32,826 bases of DNA from Ideonella livida (GTDB taxonomy: Bacteria; Pseudomonadota; Gammaproteobacteria; Burkholderiales; Burkholderiaceae_C). The notes below the pieces were generated by a model, which searched no databases, was not told the origin of the DNA, and worked only from the letters and a program-made list of their open reading frames with translations. Shown in pieces: positions 8,265 through 15,789 of this stretch. The stretch is from positions 1 to 32,826 of the forward strand of contig NZ_JAAGOH010000043.1 of the NCBI RefSeq assembly GCF_010499455.1, written 5' to 3'. The translations under genes and the position numbers were made by a program. How positions within the stretch are numbered: position 1 is the first letter of the stretch; the number at the start of each line of letters is the position of its first letter.

Positions 8265-10418
8265 TCAGGGCCCGCCCAAGGGCACCCGCACCAGCAGCCG
8301 CCCCTCAGAGGCCAGTCCCGCGGCCATCAGGCCATCGGGCAGGATGACCACGGAATTCCCCACCAGCCGGTCCCAGCCCGGTGCGGCGCGGAAGCTGCGC
8401 AGCAGCGCCCCGGTGGCGCTGTAGAGGTTCAGGTCCGTGTTGTCGTAGTAGGCGTCAAAGCCGCACAGCACGCGCCCGCCAGCGGTGACGGCCACGTTGT
8501 TGGGATAGGCCTGGTTGCCCGGCAGGGCGCCGATGTAATGGCCGTCTGCGCCATCGGTAATGCCGCAGGTGTACAAGCCACCGCCGCCCGATCCGGCGTA
8601 TACCCCGCCCCCCGAGGCCGAGTAGGCACGGGTGCCATCCGGTGACACCGCCAGGTCCCGCAGATTGCCCCTGGAGGCCGTGTTGAGGTAGGCGCCTACG
8701 GTGGAAAACACCATGCCCCCGCCCATGGCGGAGTGGTCCAGCACATAACGCGCGCCCAGGCTGAACACCTGCTGGCCATCATCCGCGGCGGTGAGCTTGG
8801 ACCCCATCGGGCCGCTGTACAGGGGCAGCACCCGCCGTCCGTCCACGTAGCCGGTGCCGTCGCCCCCCACCAACACGAGGTCCACCCCATTCGGGCGCAC
8901 CACTGTCAGGCCTTCGTAGATCGCGGAACTCAGGCTCCAACGCCCGCTGCGGCGCCGGGTCACCAGGTCCACCACCACCAGAGACTGGGTGGTGGTGTCC
9001 ATCACGTACAGCGTCTGGCCATCAGGTGAGACGGCCATGTCGCCCAGCGCGTTGCCCACGCCGGAGACGGTGCCGATCTTGGCGGCGGTGTAGGCGTGGA
9101 AGATGTCGATGGCGGTGCCACCGGTGTGGGCGTACAGGTAGGGTCGGCGGGGATCGGCCACCAACCGGGCGTAGGCCGCGGGCAGGCTTTGCCGGGTCAC
9201 GGTGGTGGGCGCGGTCGTGTCCTTCCAGAAGGACACGCGAACCACGGCCGGCGCCACCCCGGCGAGGGGCGAGCTGAGGGTGACCGTGGCGTCCTGCAAC
9301 TCACCGGCCGGCACGGCAGAGGGGTCTGCGGTCAACACCAAGGGCGTTCCGCCCGAGCCGGTGCGACCGCTGGCGGTGACCTGCAACCAGGGGGCGCTGG
9401 AGGTGGCGGTCCAGCCCAGGTCGCCCCCCAGGTTGTCGGCCACCGTGAGTTGGCGCGAGAGCACCGCGCCGGCCGGCGTGCTGCCCAGGCCCACGCCCCA
9501 GCGCGAGGGCAGCAGGCGGCGGGCATCCAGGTTGAGGTTGACGGTCAGGGGCAGGGTGACGGTGTCGCCATTGACCTGGGCGGTCACGGTCACCGTCGCG
9601 CTGCTGGAGCCTGAAGGGGCCACGTCGGCCCGCGGCGTGAAGCTCAACGTGGTGCCCGCCTGCGACACCGTGCCGCTGGGCGTGCTGGTGGCCAGCCAGT
9701 CGGGCAGGCCAGACAGGGTGAAGGGCCAGGCGGTGGCGCCGGTGTTCAGGCTGATGTGGACCGTGCGGGCCGACAGGTCGCGGCCCCGATCGCCACCCAG
9801 GGTGACGGCTCGGGTGGCGGCCGTCAGCGTGGCCGGCCACAGGGTCATCCGGGCATTCACGCTGAGTGTGGGCAGGCCGGCGCCATGGAGCAGCACGCGG
9901 GCGTCATGGCCGCCAGCGGCCAGGGCGCCACGGGTGGGATCGGGCTGCAGCCACACCGCACCCGGCGTGGTGCCCGACGTCGGCGAGGCCAGCAGCCAGT
10001 CGGCCGTGGTGGACGCCGTCCAGGCGCTGGGCACACCGTTGTTGACCTCAAAGCCCAGGCGCTGGGCGGGGATGGGGCTGCCGTTGACCGCCGTGAAGCT
10101 GGGCGAACCAGACGTAAGCACAAACTGCGCAGGCAACACCTCGACCGACACCGGGATGCTGACGGTCTGGTCGTCGCTGGCCCGCACCAGCACCTGGGCG
10201 CTGTGCCGGCCTTCGGGCAGGTCGGCAGTGGCCAGCGTCAGTGCCATCTGGCCCGGCAGGCTGCCGTGGCCTGTCGCGACCCGCACCCAATCGGCCGACG
10301 GTGTGGCGGTCCAGGTGCCCGTGGGGCCGCGGACATCCACGGTCACGCTTTGCATGGGGTTGCCGCCGCGCTGCGGCGGCTCAGCGCCGTTCTGCCGGCC
10401 GGCAGCGCCCGGCATCAC
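8265..10418 (-). CDS. Secreted or surface protein with BACON-like modules and a C-terminal beta-propeller; N-terminus uncertain
   Basis: About 717 residues. Residues roughly 22 to 395 hold four BACON/Ig-like modules, each with a conserved Trp followed by a small-residue turn (ADWVRVATGHG, ADWLLASPTSG, PDWLATSTPSG, APWLQVTASG) and a closing strand such as ATVTVTAQV. Residues about 405 to 717 are a YVTN/NHL-like beta-propeller with repeats MAVSPDGQTLYV and LAVSPDGTRAYS. Such architectures are extracytoplasmic, yet the annotated start (GTG 10418 or ATG 10415) gives no signal peptide. Just upstream, in the same frame, are WSVAAC residues that look like a lipobox (V-A-A-C), but the frame there has no start codon before the stop at 10494 to 10496. 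A frameshift in the run of four C at 10462 to 10465 would supply one. Function unknown; binding of carbohydrate or protein is the family guess. Confidence 0.75.
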   Translation of the reverse strand: MMPGAAGRQNGAEPPQRGGNPMQSVTVDVRGPTGTWTATPSADWVRVATGHGSLPGQMALTLATADLPEGRHSAQVLVRASDDQTVSIPVSVEVLPAQFVLTSGSPSFTAVNGSPIPAQRLGFEVNNGVPSAWTASTTADWLLASPTSGTTPGAVWLQPDPTRGALAAGGHDARVLLHGAGLPTLSVNARMTLWPATLTAATRAVTLGGDRGRDLSARTVHISLNTGATAWPFTLSGLPDWLATSTPSGTVSQAGTTLSFTPRADVAPSGSSSATVTVTAQVNGDTVTLPLTVNLNLDARRLLPSRWGVGLGSTPAGAVLSRQLTVADNLGGDLGWTATSSAPWLQVTASGRTGSGGTPLVLTADPSAVPAGELQDATVTLSSPLAGVAPAVVRVSFWKDTTAPTTVTRQSLPAAYARLVADPRRPYLYAHTGGTAIDIFHAYTAAKIGTVSGVGNALGDMAVSPDGQTLYVMDTTTQSLVVVDLVTRRRSGRWSLSSAIYEGLTVVRPNGVDLVLVGGDGTGYVDGRRVLPLYSGPMGSKLTAADDGQQVFSLGARYVLDHSAMGGGMVFSTVGAYLNTASRGNLRDLAVSPDGTRAYSASGGGVYAGSGGGGLYTCGITDGADGHYIGALPGNQAYPNNVAVTAGGRVLCGFDAYYDNTDLNLYSATGALLRSFRAAPGWDRLVGNSVVILPDGLMAAGLASEGRLLVRVPLGGP

Positions 10419-10689
10419 GCCAGGGGTTGCGGCGCAGGCCGCAACGCTCCAGGCGATCCAGCCCCTGCCAGTACAGGCGGGGGCGTTTGTCCCTCAACCC
10501 CAACCCCTGCAGGGGTAGGTCGGTGCTGGCGGGCACGGCCCGCGGGCGCGGGGGCGGCAGGCCCAGGGCGGGCAGTTCCTCGGCCCGGATGCGGAAGGCG
10601 CCACCGGCGCTGTCGCGGTCCTGCAAGCGCGCGGCCTCCACGCTCTTGCGGCGCGCCCAGTCCAGGCGCTTGGGCCTCAGAGCTGGCAA
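10381..10689 (-). CDS. Unrecognised small ORF between hydratase and BACON-like genes (or displaced N-terminus of the latter)
   Basis: An open frame of about 102 codons starting at TTG 10689, overlapping the end of the hydratase gene by a few codons and the first bases of the BACON-like gene. Its third codon positions are mostly G or C, as in real genes here, and the protein is rich in Arg and Leu with KSVEAARLQDRDSAGGAFR. I do not recognise it. Its later part (RDKRPRLYWQ) could be the basic n-region of a lipoprotein signal if joined by a one-base shift to GWIAWSVAAC in the next frame. It may therefore be a real small gene, the broken start of the downstream gene, or neither. Confidence 0.25.
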   Translation of the reverse strand: MPALRPKRLDWARRKSVEAARLQDRDSAGGAFRIRAEELPALGLPPPRPRAVPASTDLPLQGLGLRDKRPRLYWQGLDRLERCGLRRNPWRDAGRCRPAERR

Positions 10690-11480
10690 GCCAGGGTGCC
10701 CAGGCCCTCAAAGGCCAGGCGCACGGTGGCGCCGCGCGGCACCGGGCGGCAGCCGCTCCAGCTGCCGGTGGTGACCACGGTGCCGGCGGGCACCGTCTGC
10801 CCGTGGCGGGTGAGGTGGCGCAGCCAGGCCGGCACGCCCCACAGCGGCCCGCCCAGGGTATGGGTGCCCGTGAACGCCAGGCTGTCCTGCCCGTCCCAGG
10901 CCAGGGTGAGGGCCTGGGCGGTCCAGTCACGCGGGCTCAGCGGCTGCCAAGGGCCCAGCACCAGGGCGCCATGCACCTGAAAGTCGGCCAGCTGGGCCGG
11001 CGGCGGCACCACGGCGCCGGCGGCCCAGCGGCTGTCCACCACTTCCATGGACAGGGCGAAAGCATCCACCACGCGGGCGGCGTCCTCGGGGGTGAGGGCC
11101 GCGGCCTGGGCGGGCGTGACGGCTTGCCCCAGGCGCAGGGCGATCTCGGCCTCGATGCGGGGGGCGAAGAAGGACAGGCCGCGCAGGTCGGCCACCTGGC
11201 CCTGGGCCACGGTGTGCACGCCCGCCGGCAGCAGCGGGGCATGGGTCAGCCGGGCCTGGCGGCCAGGGCCGCCAGACTTCCAGTGCCCGGGCACGGCGTC
11301 GGCCGCCCAAGCGCCCAGGGCCACGCCCTGGGCATGGGCCACGGCGCAGCCAGTTTCATCATCCGGCGCGCCGGCCAGCAGGGCAGGGTCCAGGTCCAGC
11401 GCCTGGCCGCGGGCGCGGGCCTGCAGCAAGGCGTCGCACAGGACGCGGGCGGCGGGGGTGGGCAAGGTGTCAGGGGTCAC
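10677..11480 (-). CDS. 2-keto-4-pentenoate hydratase-like protein (FAH fold family)
   Basis: A 267-residue protein of the MhpD/XylJ-like branch of the fumarylacetoacetate hydrolase fold. Landmarks are APRIEAEIALRLG (metal-binding acidic residues), SMEVVDSRW, GTHTLGGPLWGVPAWL and VVTTGSWSG, all as in hydratases of catechol meta-cleavage pathways, which add water to 2-hydroxypenta-2,4-dienoate. No extradiol dioxygenase or semialdehyde dehydrogenase gene is nearby, so the role is not proven; homologues also occur as stand-alone decarboxylase/hydratase-like enzymes. It lies 75 bases after the chemotaxis gene on the same strand, separated by a strong hairpin, so it is probably transcribed on its own. 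Confidence 0.8.
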   Translation of the reverse strand: MTPDTLPTPAARVLCDALLQARARGQALDLDPALLAGAPDDETGCAVAHAQGVALGAWAADAVPGHWKSGGPGRQARLTHAPLLPAGVHTVAQGQVADLRGLSFFAPRIEAEIALRLGQAVTPAQAAALTPEDAARVVDAFALSMEVVDSRWAAGAVVPPPAQLADFQVHGALVLGPWQPLSPRDWTAQALTLAWDGQDSLAFTGTHTLGGPLWGVPAWLRHLTRHGQTVPAGTVVTTGSWSGCRPVPRGATVRLAFEGLGTLACQL

Positions 11481-11524
11481 GGCAGAAACGCGGGCGCTGG
11501 GGCCCGGGGAAAGGTGAGGAAAAG

Positions 11525-11547
11525 GGCGCGCGCATTGTGCGCGCGCC
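11525..11547 (-). terminator. Rho-independent-type hairpin after the chemotaxis gene
   Basis: GGCGCGCGCA-TTG-TGCGCGCGCC, a perfect 10-base stem with a 3-base loop, lies between the stop of the chemotaxis gene (11556) and the start of the hydratase gene (11480). Read on the minus strand, the stem is followed by CCCTTTTCC, a short T run. The stem is strong and the position fits the end of the chemotaxis transcript. Confidence 0.6.
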
Positions 11548-11555
11548 GCGGGGGG

Positions 11556-13145
11556 TCAGCCGGTGGCCGCCGGGGCGGCCTCCAGCCGGAAGGCGGAGAC
11601 GGCCGACAGCAGGCGCTGGGCCTGGCCCTGCAGGCTCTCGGAGGCGGCGGCCGACTGCTCCACCAGGGCGGAGTTCTGCTGGGTCATCTGGTCCAGGGAG
11701 CGCACGGCGGTGTGGATCTCGTGCAGGCTGCGGGCCTGCTCGCCGCTGGCGCCGCTGATCTCGCCCACGAACTGCGCCACCCGGTCGACCTGGGCCACGA
11801 TGTCGGCCATGGTCTGGCCGGCCTGCTGCACCAGGCGGGCACCCCCCTCCACCGTCTCGGTGCTGCCGCCGATGAGGCTGCGGATCTCGCGGGCGGCAGT
11901 GCCACTGCGGCCGGCCAGCTCGCGCACCTCCTGGGCCACCACGGCAAAGCCGCGGCCCTGTTCCCCGGCGCGGGCGGCCTCCACCGCGGCATTGAGCGCC
12001 AGGATGTTGGTCTGAAAGGCGATGCCGTCGATCACGCCGATGATCTGGGCGATGCGCGAGGAGGCGGCCTGCACCCGGTCCATCATGGTCACCACCTCGC
12101 CCACCAGGGCCTGGCCGCGCCCGGCCACCTCGCGGGCGGACTGGGCCAGCGCGGTGGCCTGCTGCGCGGCCTCGGCGTTCTGGCTGACGGTGCCGGTGAG
12201 GTGCTCCATGGCGGCGGCGGTCTGCTCCAGGGTGCTGGCCTGCTCCTCGGTGCGCTGCGAGAGGTCGTGGGTGCCCAGCGCGATCTCGCCGGCCCCGGTG
12301 GTCACGCCCTCGCTGGACTGGCGCACGGTGCTGACGATGTGGCGCAGCGATTGCTGCATCTCGCACATGGCGCGCACCACGCTGCCAGCGGGGGCCTGGG
12401 CGCCGCGCAGGTCGCAGGCCATGTCGCCCGAGGCCACCGCCCGGGCGGCCAGCACCACCTCGGCCGGCTCGCCGCCGAGCTGGCGCACCACCGAGCGGGT
12501 GAGCACCACCCCCAGCACCACGCCCACCAGGGTGCCGCCCAGGGTCATCAGCAGGAGCGACCACCGCATGCGGGCGTACAGCGCCTGGTTGGCGGCATTG
12601 ATCTCGCCGGCGCGCTCGATCTTGCGGGCCATGAGCTTCTCCATGAGCTCGTCGGCGGCGCGGCCGTGCGGCCCCGCGCCGCGGTTGACCAGCTCGGCAA
12701 CCTCGTTGGTGCTGGTCAGCGGCGCCTGCCGCAGCGCGGTCAGCACCTGTTGCACCGCTTCACGGTAGGCACGCAGGTTGGCCTGGGTCTGCTCAAAGAG
12801 CTTGCGCCCTTCTGGCAGCTGGAAGGCCACCGCCGCCCGGGCCAGCTCGGTTTCCATGGCGGCCAGGGCGGTGCCGGCCTGGCCGATGTCGGTCTCGCGA
12901 GCCTGCGGCGTGCCGGCCAGGATGGCGGTGCGCAGGCGCAGGGCCGCGGTCAGCAGCTGCATATTGGCCTCGGCCACATGGCGCAGGCTCATCATCTCGC
13001 GCTCATACATGCGGGTGGCCGCGGCATTGAGGCCGGCGCTGGCGTGCAGGCCCATGCCACCGATGAGGGCACCGATGCCGGCCACCAGCAGGAACGCACC
13101 CAGCAGACGGGTGCGCAGGCGCCACCGTGACATCCAGTCGATCAT
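11556..13145 (-). CDS. Methyl-accepting chemotaxis protein
   Basis: A 529-residue transmembrane chemoreceptor. A first membrane segment (about residues 13 to 33, LLGAFLLVAGIGALIGG) follows a basic start; a periplasmic four-helix-bundle-type domain runs to about 190; a second segment (about 193 to 213) leads into a HAMP domain and the cytoplasmic signalling helix bundle. The hairpin tip has the near-invariant AVEAARAGEQGRGFAVVA (about 385 to 403), which contacts CheA and CheW. No C-terminal NWETF-type CheR-binding pentapeptide is seen. The ATG at 13145 is chosen because AAGGGAG precedes it by 8 bases; an upstream in-frame start at 13247 has no support. A perfect FNR box lies about 70 bases upstream. 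Ligand unknown; auxin or an aromatic compound is conceivable from the neighbours only. Confidence 0.92.
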   Translation of the reverse strand: MIDWMSRWRLRTRLLGAFLLVAGIGALIGGMGLHASAGLNAAATRMYEREMMSLRHVAEANMQLLTAALRLRTAILAGTPQARETDIGQAGTALAAMETELARAAVAFQLPEGRKLFEQTQANLRAYREAVQQVLTALRQAPLTSTNEVAELVNRGAGPHGRAADELMEKLMARKIERAGEINAANQALYARMRWSLLLMTLGGTLVGVVLGVVLTRSVVRQLGGEPAEVVLAARAVASGDMACDLRGAQAPAGSVVRAMCEMQQSLRHIVSTVRQSSEGVTTGAGEIALGTHDLSQRTEEQASTLEQTAAAMEHLTGTVSQNAEAAQQATALAQSAREVAGRGQALVGEVVTMMDRVQAASSRIAQIIGVIDGIAFQTNILALNAAVEAARAGEQGRGFAVVAQEVRELAGRSGTAAREIRSLIGGSTETVEGGARLVQQAGQTMADIVAQVDRVAQFVGEISGASGEQARSLHEIHTAVRSLDQMTQQNSALVEQSAAASESLQGQAQRLLSAVSAFRLEAAPAATG

Positions 13146-13208
13146 GTGTAGGACTCCCTTGGCAGACGCGGGCCCTGGAACGGCCCGCTGCGCAAATTCT
13201 GGAAGCCT

Positions 13209-13222
13209 TTGATCTGCATCAA
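13209..13222. promoter_or_regulatory. FNR/Anr box upstream of the chemotaxis gene
   Basis: TTGAT-CTGC-ATCAA matches the FNR-family consensus TTGAT-N4-ATCAA exactly and is a perfect palindrome. It lies in the 195-base gap before the chemotaxis gene (minus strand, ATG 13145); the neighbour on the other side ends here, so the chemotaxis gene is the only likely target. No clear -10 box is seen at the class II distance, so activation versus repression cannot be said. Confidence 0.6.
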
Positions 13223-13340
13223 CACCCAAATTGCGGCGCTGCAGCAATCCAAATCAGGGGCGCGCCGTGCAGGGGTCACGGCCGGACGCGCCGGCCGGCG
13301 AAGCGGCTGCAGGGGGGCGGGATGGGCCGCCGTGTGGACC

Positions 13341-14102
13341 TCAGTGCGGCCGGCGCCCGCGCATCTGCCGCACCATGGCGGCAAAGAACTTCTCGGCAAA
13401 GTCGTCACCGGCAATCAGCTGCTGGGTGAGGTCGGCACAGCGCTGGCTGACGGCGTGCGGCAGGGCCACGTTGTCGCCCGCCATGGCGCCGGCGGCCACC
13501 TGGATCTCGGCGGCGCGCTGCACCGTCCACAGCAGGAAGAAGGCGCGCGGAATGTCCAACTCGCCCACGGCAATGCCGTGGTTGCGCAGCACCAGCACAT
13601 GCTTGTCGGCGCCCAGGCTGGCCAGCATGCGCGGCTTCTCCTCGGCAAACAGGGTGATGCCCTCGAAGGCGTGGTACGCCACCCGGCCGGTGAGCTGGGC
13701 GCCATAGAAGTCGTCATGCCCGAAGCCGGCGCGCTTGAGGGCGATGGCCGACACCGCGGTGGTGTGGGTGTGGATGACGCAGTGGATGTCTTCGCGGGCG
13801 CCGTGGATGGCGCCGTGCAGCGCAAAGCCCGCCGGGTTGCCGTCGTAGGGTGAGTCCTCGACCTTGCGGCCGTTGACGTCCACCTTGATGAGGTTGGCGG
13901 GCGTGACCTCGTCGTAGTTCAGGCCGAAGGGGTTGACCAGGTAGTGGTCGGTGCCGGGCAGGCGGGCGGAGATGTGGTTGAAGATGGTCTCGGTCCAGCC
14001 AAAGAAGTCGACCAGGTGGTAGCAGTCGGCGAGCTGGCGGCGCAGTGCCCATTCGGCATCGCTGACGTGGGCGGGCTGGAGGGGGGCGGGTTGCAGGTCC
14101 AT
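13341..14102 (-). CDS. Class II aldolase/adducin family protein
   Basis: A 253-residue protein of the zinc-dependent class II aldolase/adducin fold (fuculose- and ribulose-phosphate aldolase family). The metal-binding histidines are seen in IHTHTTAV and LRNHGIAV; NHISARLPG near residue 43 is the typical N-terminal active-site loop. It lies 51 bases after the ketopantoate-reductase-like gene on the same strand and is probably the last gene of the iac transcript. The family acts on hydroxy-keto carbon chains by retro-aldol cleavage, or on related decarboxylations. A role on the C4 side-chain remnant of auxin is inference; the substrate is unknown. Confidence 0.85.
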   Translation of the reverse strand: MDLQPAPLQPAHVSDAEWALRRQLADCYHLVDFFGWTETIFNHISARLPGTDHYLVNPFGLNYDEVTPANLIKVDVNGRKVEDSPYDGNPAGFALHGAIHGAREDIHCVIHTHTTAVSAIALKRAGFGHDDFYGAQLTGRVAYHAFEGITLFAEEKPRMLASLGADKHVLVLRNHGIAVGELDIPRAFFLLWTVQRAAEIQVAAGAMAGDNVALPHAVSQRCADLTQQLIAGDDFAEKFFAAMVRQMRGRRPH

Positions 14103-14113
14103 GGGATGACGTC

Positions 14114-14147
14114 GGTGGGCGGGAAGGTGGCGGGAAGGTGGCGGGAA
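14114..14147. repeat. Short tandem repeat, three copies of an 11 to 12-base unit
   Basis: Two exact copies of GGTGGCGGGAA (14126 to 14136 and 14137 to 14147) follow a near-identical 12-base copy (14114 to 14125). The repeat fills most of the leader between the reductase stop (14154) and the aldolase ATG (14102). It may change spacing by slippage; no other role is evident. Confidence 0.6.
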
Positions 14148-14153
14148 GGCGGC

Positions 14154-15215
14154 TCAGGCGGCGCGGCGGCGCAGCGCGCCCTCACGGCGCTGGGCGTGCC
14201 AGCGGGTCTGGGCCAGCAGGGTCTGGGTGGCGGGCATGGGCAGCTCGTACAGGCGGGCCAACTCGACGAGGGCATCGCCAATGGCCGCCAGTTCCAGGGG
14301 CCGGCCGCGCTCAAAGTCCTGCAGCATCGAGGTGCGCACCGCGCCCATGCCTGCGCCCAGGCGCAGGAACTCGATGGGGTCGATCTCCAGCCGGGCGCCG
14401 TGGGCGGCGGCCACCAGCATGGCCTCGAACATCACCGAGCGCACCGTCTCCAGCAACACAGGGTCGGCGTAGATGTCGGCCAGGGTGGCGCCCGTCACCA
14501 CCGACAGCGGGTTGGAGGTGAGGTTGGCGATGAGCTTGGTCCAGAGCTTGTCGCGCAGGCGCGGCAGGCCACGGGCCTGGATGCCGGCGTCCTGCAGCAG
14601 GCGGCACAGGGCCTGCAGGCGGGGGCTGAGCCGGCCTTCGGGGTCGGGCTGCAGCTCGCCGAGCATGAGCAGGTGCGGCGTGGTGGAGCGCACCCGGCCC
14701 GGGGCGGTGGCCTCGGCGGTGACAAAGACCACGCTGCCGATGAGCTGGGCGGCGGGCAGACGGGCCAGCAGCGTGCCCTCGGGGTCCACCGCCTGCACCC
14801 GGCGCCCCTCAAAGCGGCCACCCGTGCCCTGGAAGTACCAGAACGGCACGCCGTTGACCAGCGGCAGCACCAGGGTGTGCGGGCCGATGGCACCGCCCAG
14901 CTGCGCGGCCAGGGCGGGCAGGTCCTGGCTCTTGCTGGCCAGCAGCACCAGGTCATAGGCCTGGCCGGGCGGCAGGGCGGCCAGGGTGGCGGCGTCCACC
15001 GGGCGCACCGGGGCGATCCAGTGGCCGTCCAAGTCCTCCAGCTGCAGGCCGTGCGCCTGCAGGGCCTGCAAGGTGGCGCCGCGGGCCAGCAGGTCCACGG
15101 CATGGCCGGCGGCGGCCAGGCGGGCGGCCAGGGTGCAGCCGATGGCCCCGGCGCCGGCCACCAGCACGCGCTGGGGGCCGTCGGGGTCCTGCGGCGGCCA
15201 GGGGCGGGTCGACAT
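14154..15215 (-). CDS. 2-dehydropantoate 2-reductase (ApbA/PanE)-like oxidoreductase
   Basis: A 353-residue NAD(P)H-dependent 2-keto acid reductase-like protein. The N-terminal Rossmann motif is VLVAGAGAIGC; LVLLASKSQD and LPLVNGVPFW are typical family segments; the C-terminal helical domain contains KLWTKLIANLTSNPLS with the conserved catalytic Lys region. ATG 15215 is preferred because AGGAG lies about 8 bases before it; an ATG at 15233 overlapping the iacG stop as TGATG is the alternative. Position directly behind iacG suggests it belongs to the auxin operon. True ketopantoate reductase is usually not in such a setting, so a role on a keto acid from the auxin side chain is the likelier guess. 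Confidence 0.82.
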   Translation of the reverse strand: MSTRPWPPQDPDGPQRVLVAGAGAIGCTLAARLAAAGHAVDLLARGATLQALQAHGLQLEDLDGHWIAPVRPVDAATLAALPPGQAYDLVLLASKSQDLPALAAQLGGAIGPHTLVLPLVNGVPFWYFQGTGGRFEGRRVQAVDPEGTLLARLPAAQLIGSVVFVTAEATAPGRVRSTTPHLLMLGELQPDPEGRLSPRLQALCRLLQDAGIQARGLPRLRDKLWTKLIANLTSNPLSVVTGATLADIYADPVLLETVRSVMFEAMLVAAAHGARLEIDPIEFLRLGAGMGAVRTSMLQDFERGRPLELAAIGDALVELARLYELPMPATQTLLAQTRWHAQRREGALRRRAA

Positions 15216-15232
15216 GGCGGGCTCCTGCGGCA

Positions 15233-15748
15233 TCAGGCGGCCACCGGCGCTGCACCCAGCGCGTGGTAGCCCCGGTTGAAGTAGGCCAGGCCGGCCGGCG
15301 CCGGGGCCTCGGGCTGGCGCACCTGGTCCAGCTCGACGATGAAGACGCTGTGCGTGCCCACCTCGTGGATGGCGGTGATGCGGCCGTCGAGCTGCACCAG
15401 CGCGCCCTCCAGCTGGGGCGATCCGGTGGCACCGGCGCACCAGGGCACCTGGGCAAAGCGCTGCTCCATGGTGGCCTCACGGCGGGCGAACAGGGCCGAG
15501 ACCTCCTGCTGCGCGGCGCTCAGCACGTTGACGCACAGCACGCCATTGCCGGTGAAGAAGCGGTGGGCGTGGCTGCTGCGGTTCATGCACACCAGCACGG
15601 TGGGTGGGCTGTCGGTGACGCTGCACACCGCCGAGGCGGTGAAGCCGGCGGGGCCGGCGGGGCCGTCGGTGGTGATGACGGTGACGGCGCCGGCCAGGCG
15701 CGAGAGGCCCTCACGGAAGGCGGCGGGGGATACGGGGTGGTCGCTCAT
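15233..15748 (-). CDS. iacG: Flavin reductase IacG (HpaC-like)
   Basis: A 171-residue flavin reductase-domain protein. Family segments are LAGAVTVITTDGPAGPAGFTASA (split barrel, flavin binding), FTGNGVLCVNVLS and the C-terminal YFNRGYHAL. The family uses NAD(P)H to reduce FMN or FAD for two-component monooxygenases; in the iac system it serves IacA. The ATG at 15748 follows a GGAG-type site. It is the last gene of the classical iac order and is separated from iacF by 41 bases. Length and context agree with known IacG proteins. Confidence 0.88.
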   Translation of the reverse strand: MSDHPVSPAAFREGLSRLAGAVTVITTDGPAGPAGFTASAVCSVTDSPPTVLVCMNRSSHAHRFFTGNGVLCVNVLSAAQQEVSALFARREATMEQRFAQVPWCAGATGSPQLEGALVQLDGRITAIHEVGTHSVFIVELDQVRQPEAPAPAGLAYFNRGYHALGAAPVAA

Positions 15749-15789
15749 GGCGGGCTCCGGAAAGCAAGGGCGTGCGGCCGCTCGGGGGC

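Noticed and set aside
9756-13130. A very long plus-strand open frame (over 1100 codons) opposite the BACON-like, hydratase and chemotaxis genes
   Set aside because: It is a Gly/Ala/His/Arg-rich shadow typical of the antisense frame in GC-rich DNA, and it crosses four genes whose families are clear on the minus strand.
14154-15440. A longer N-terminus for the PanE-like protein, reaching into iacG
   Set aside because: The extra residues are low-complexity and antedate the Rossmann motif; starts at 15215 or 15233 have a ribosome site or stop-start overlap.
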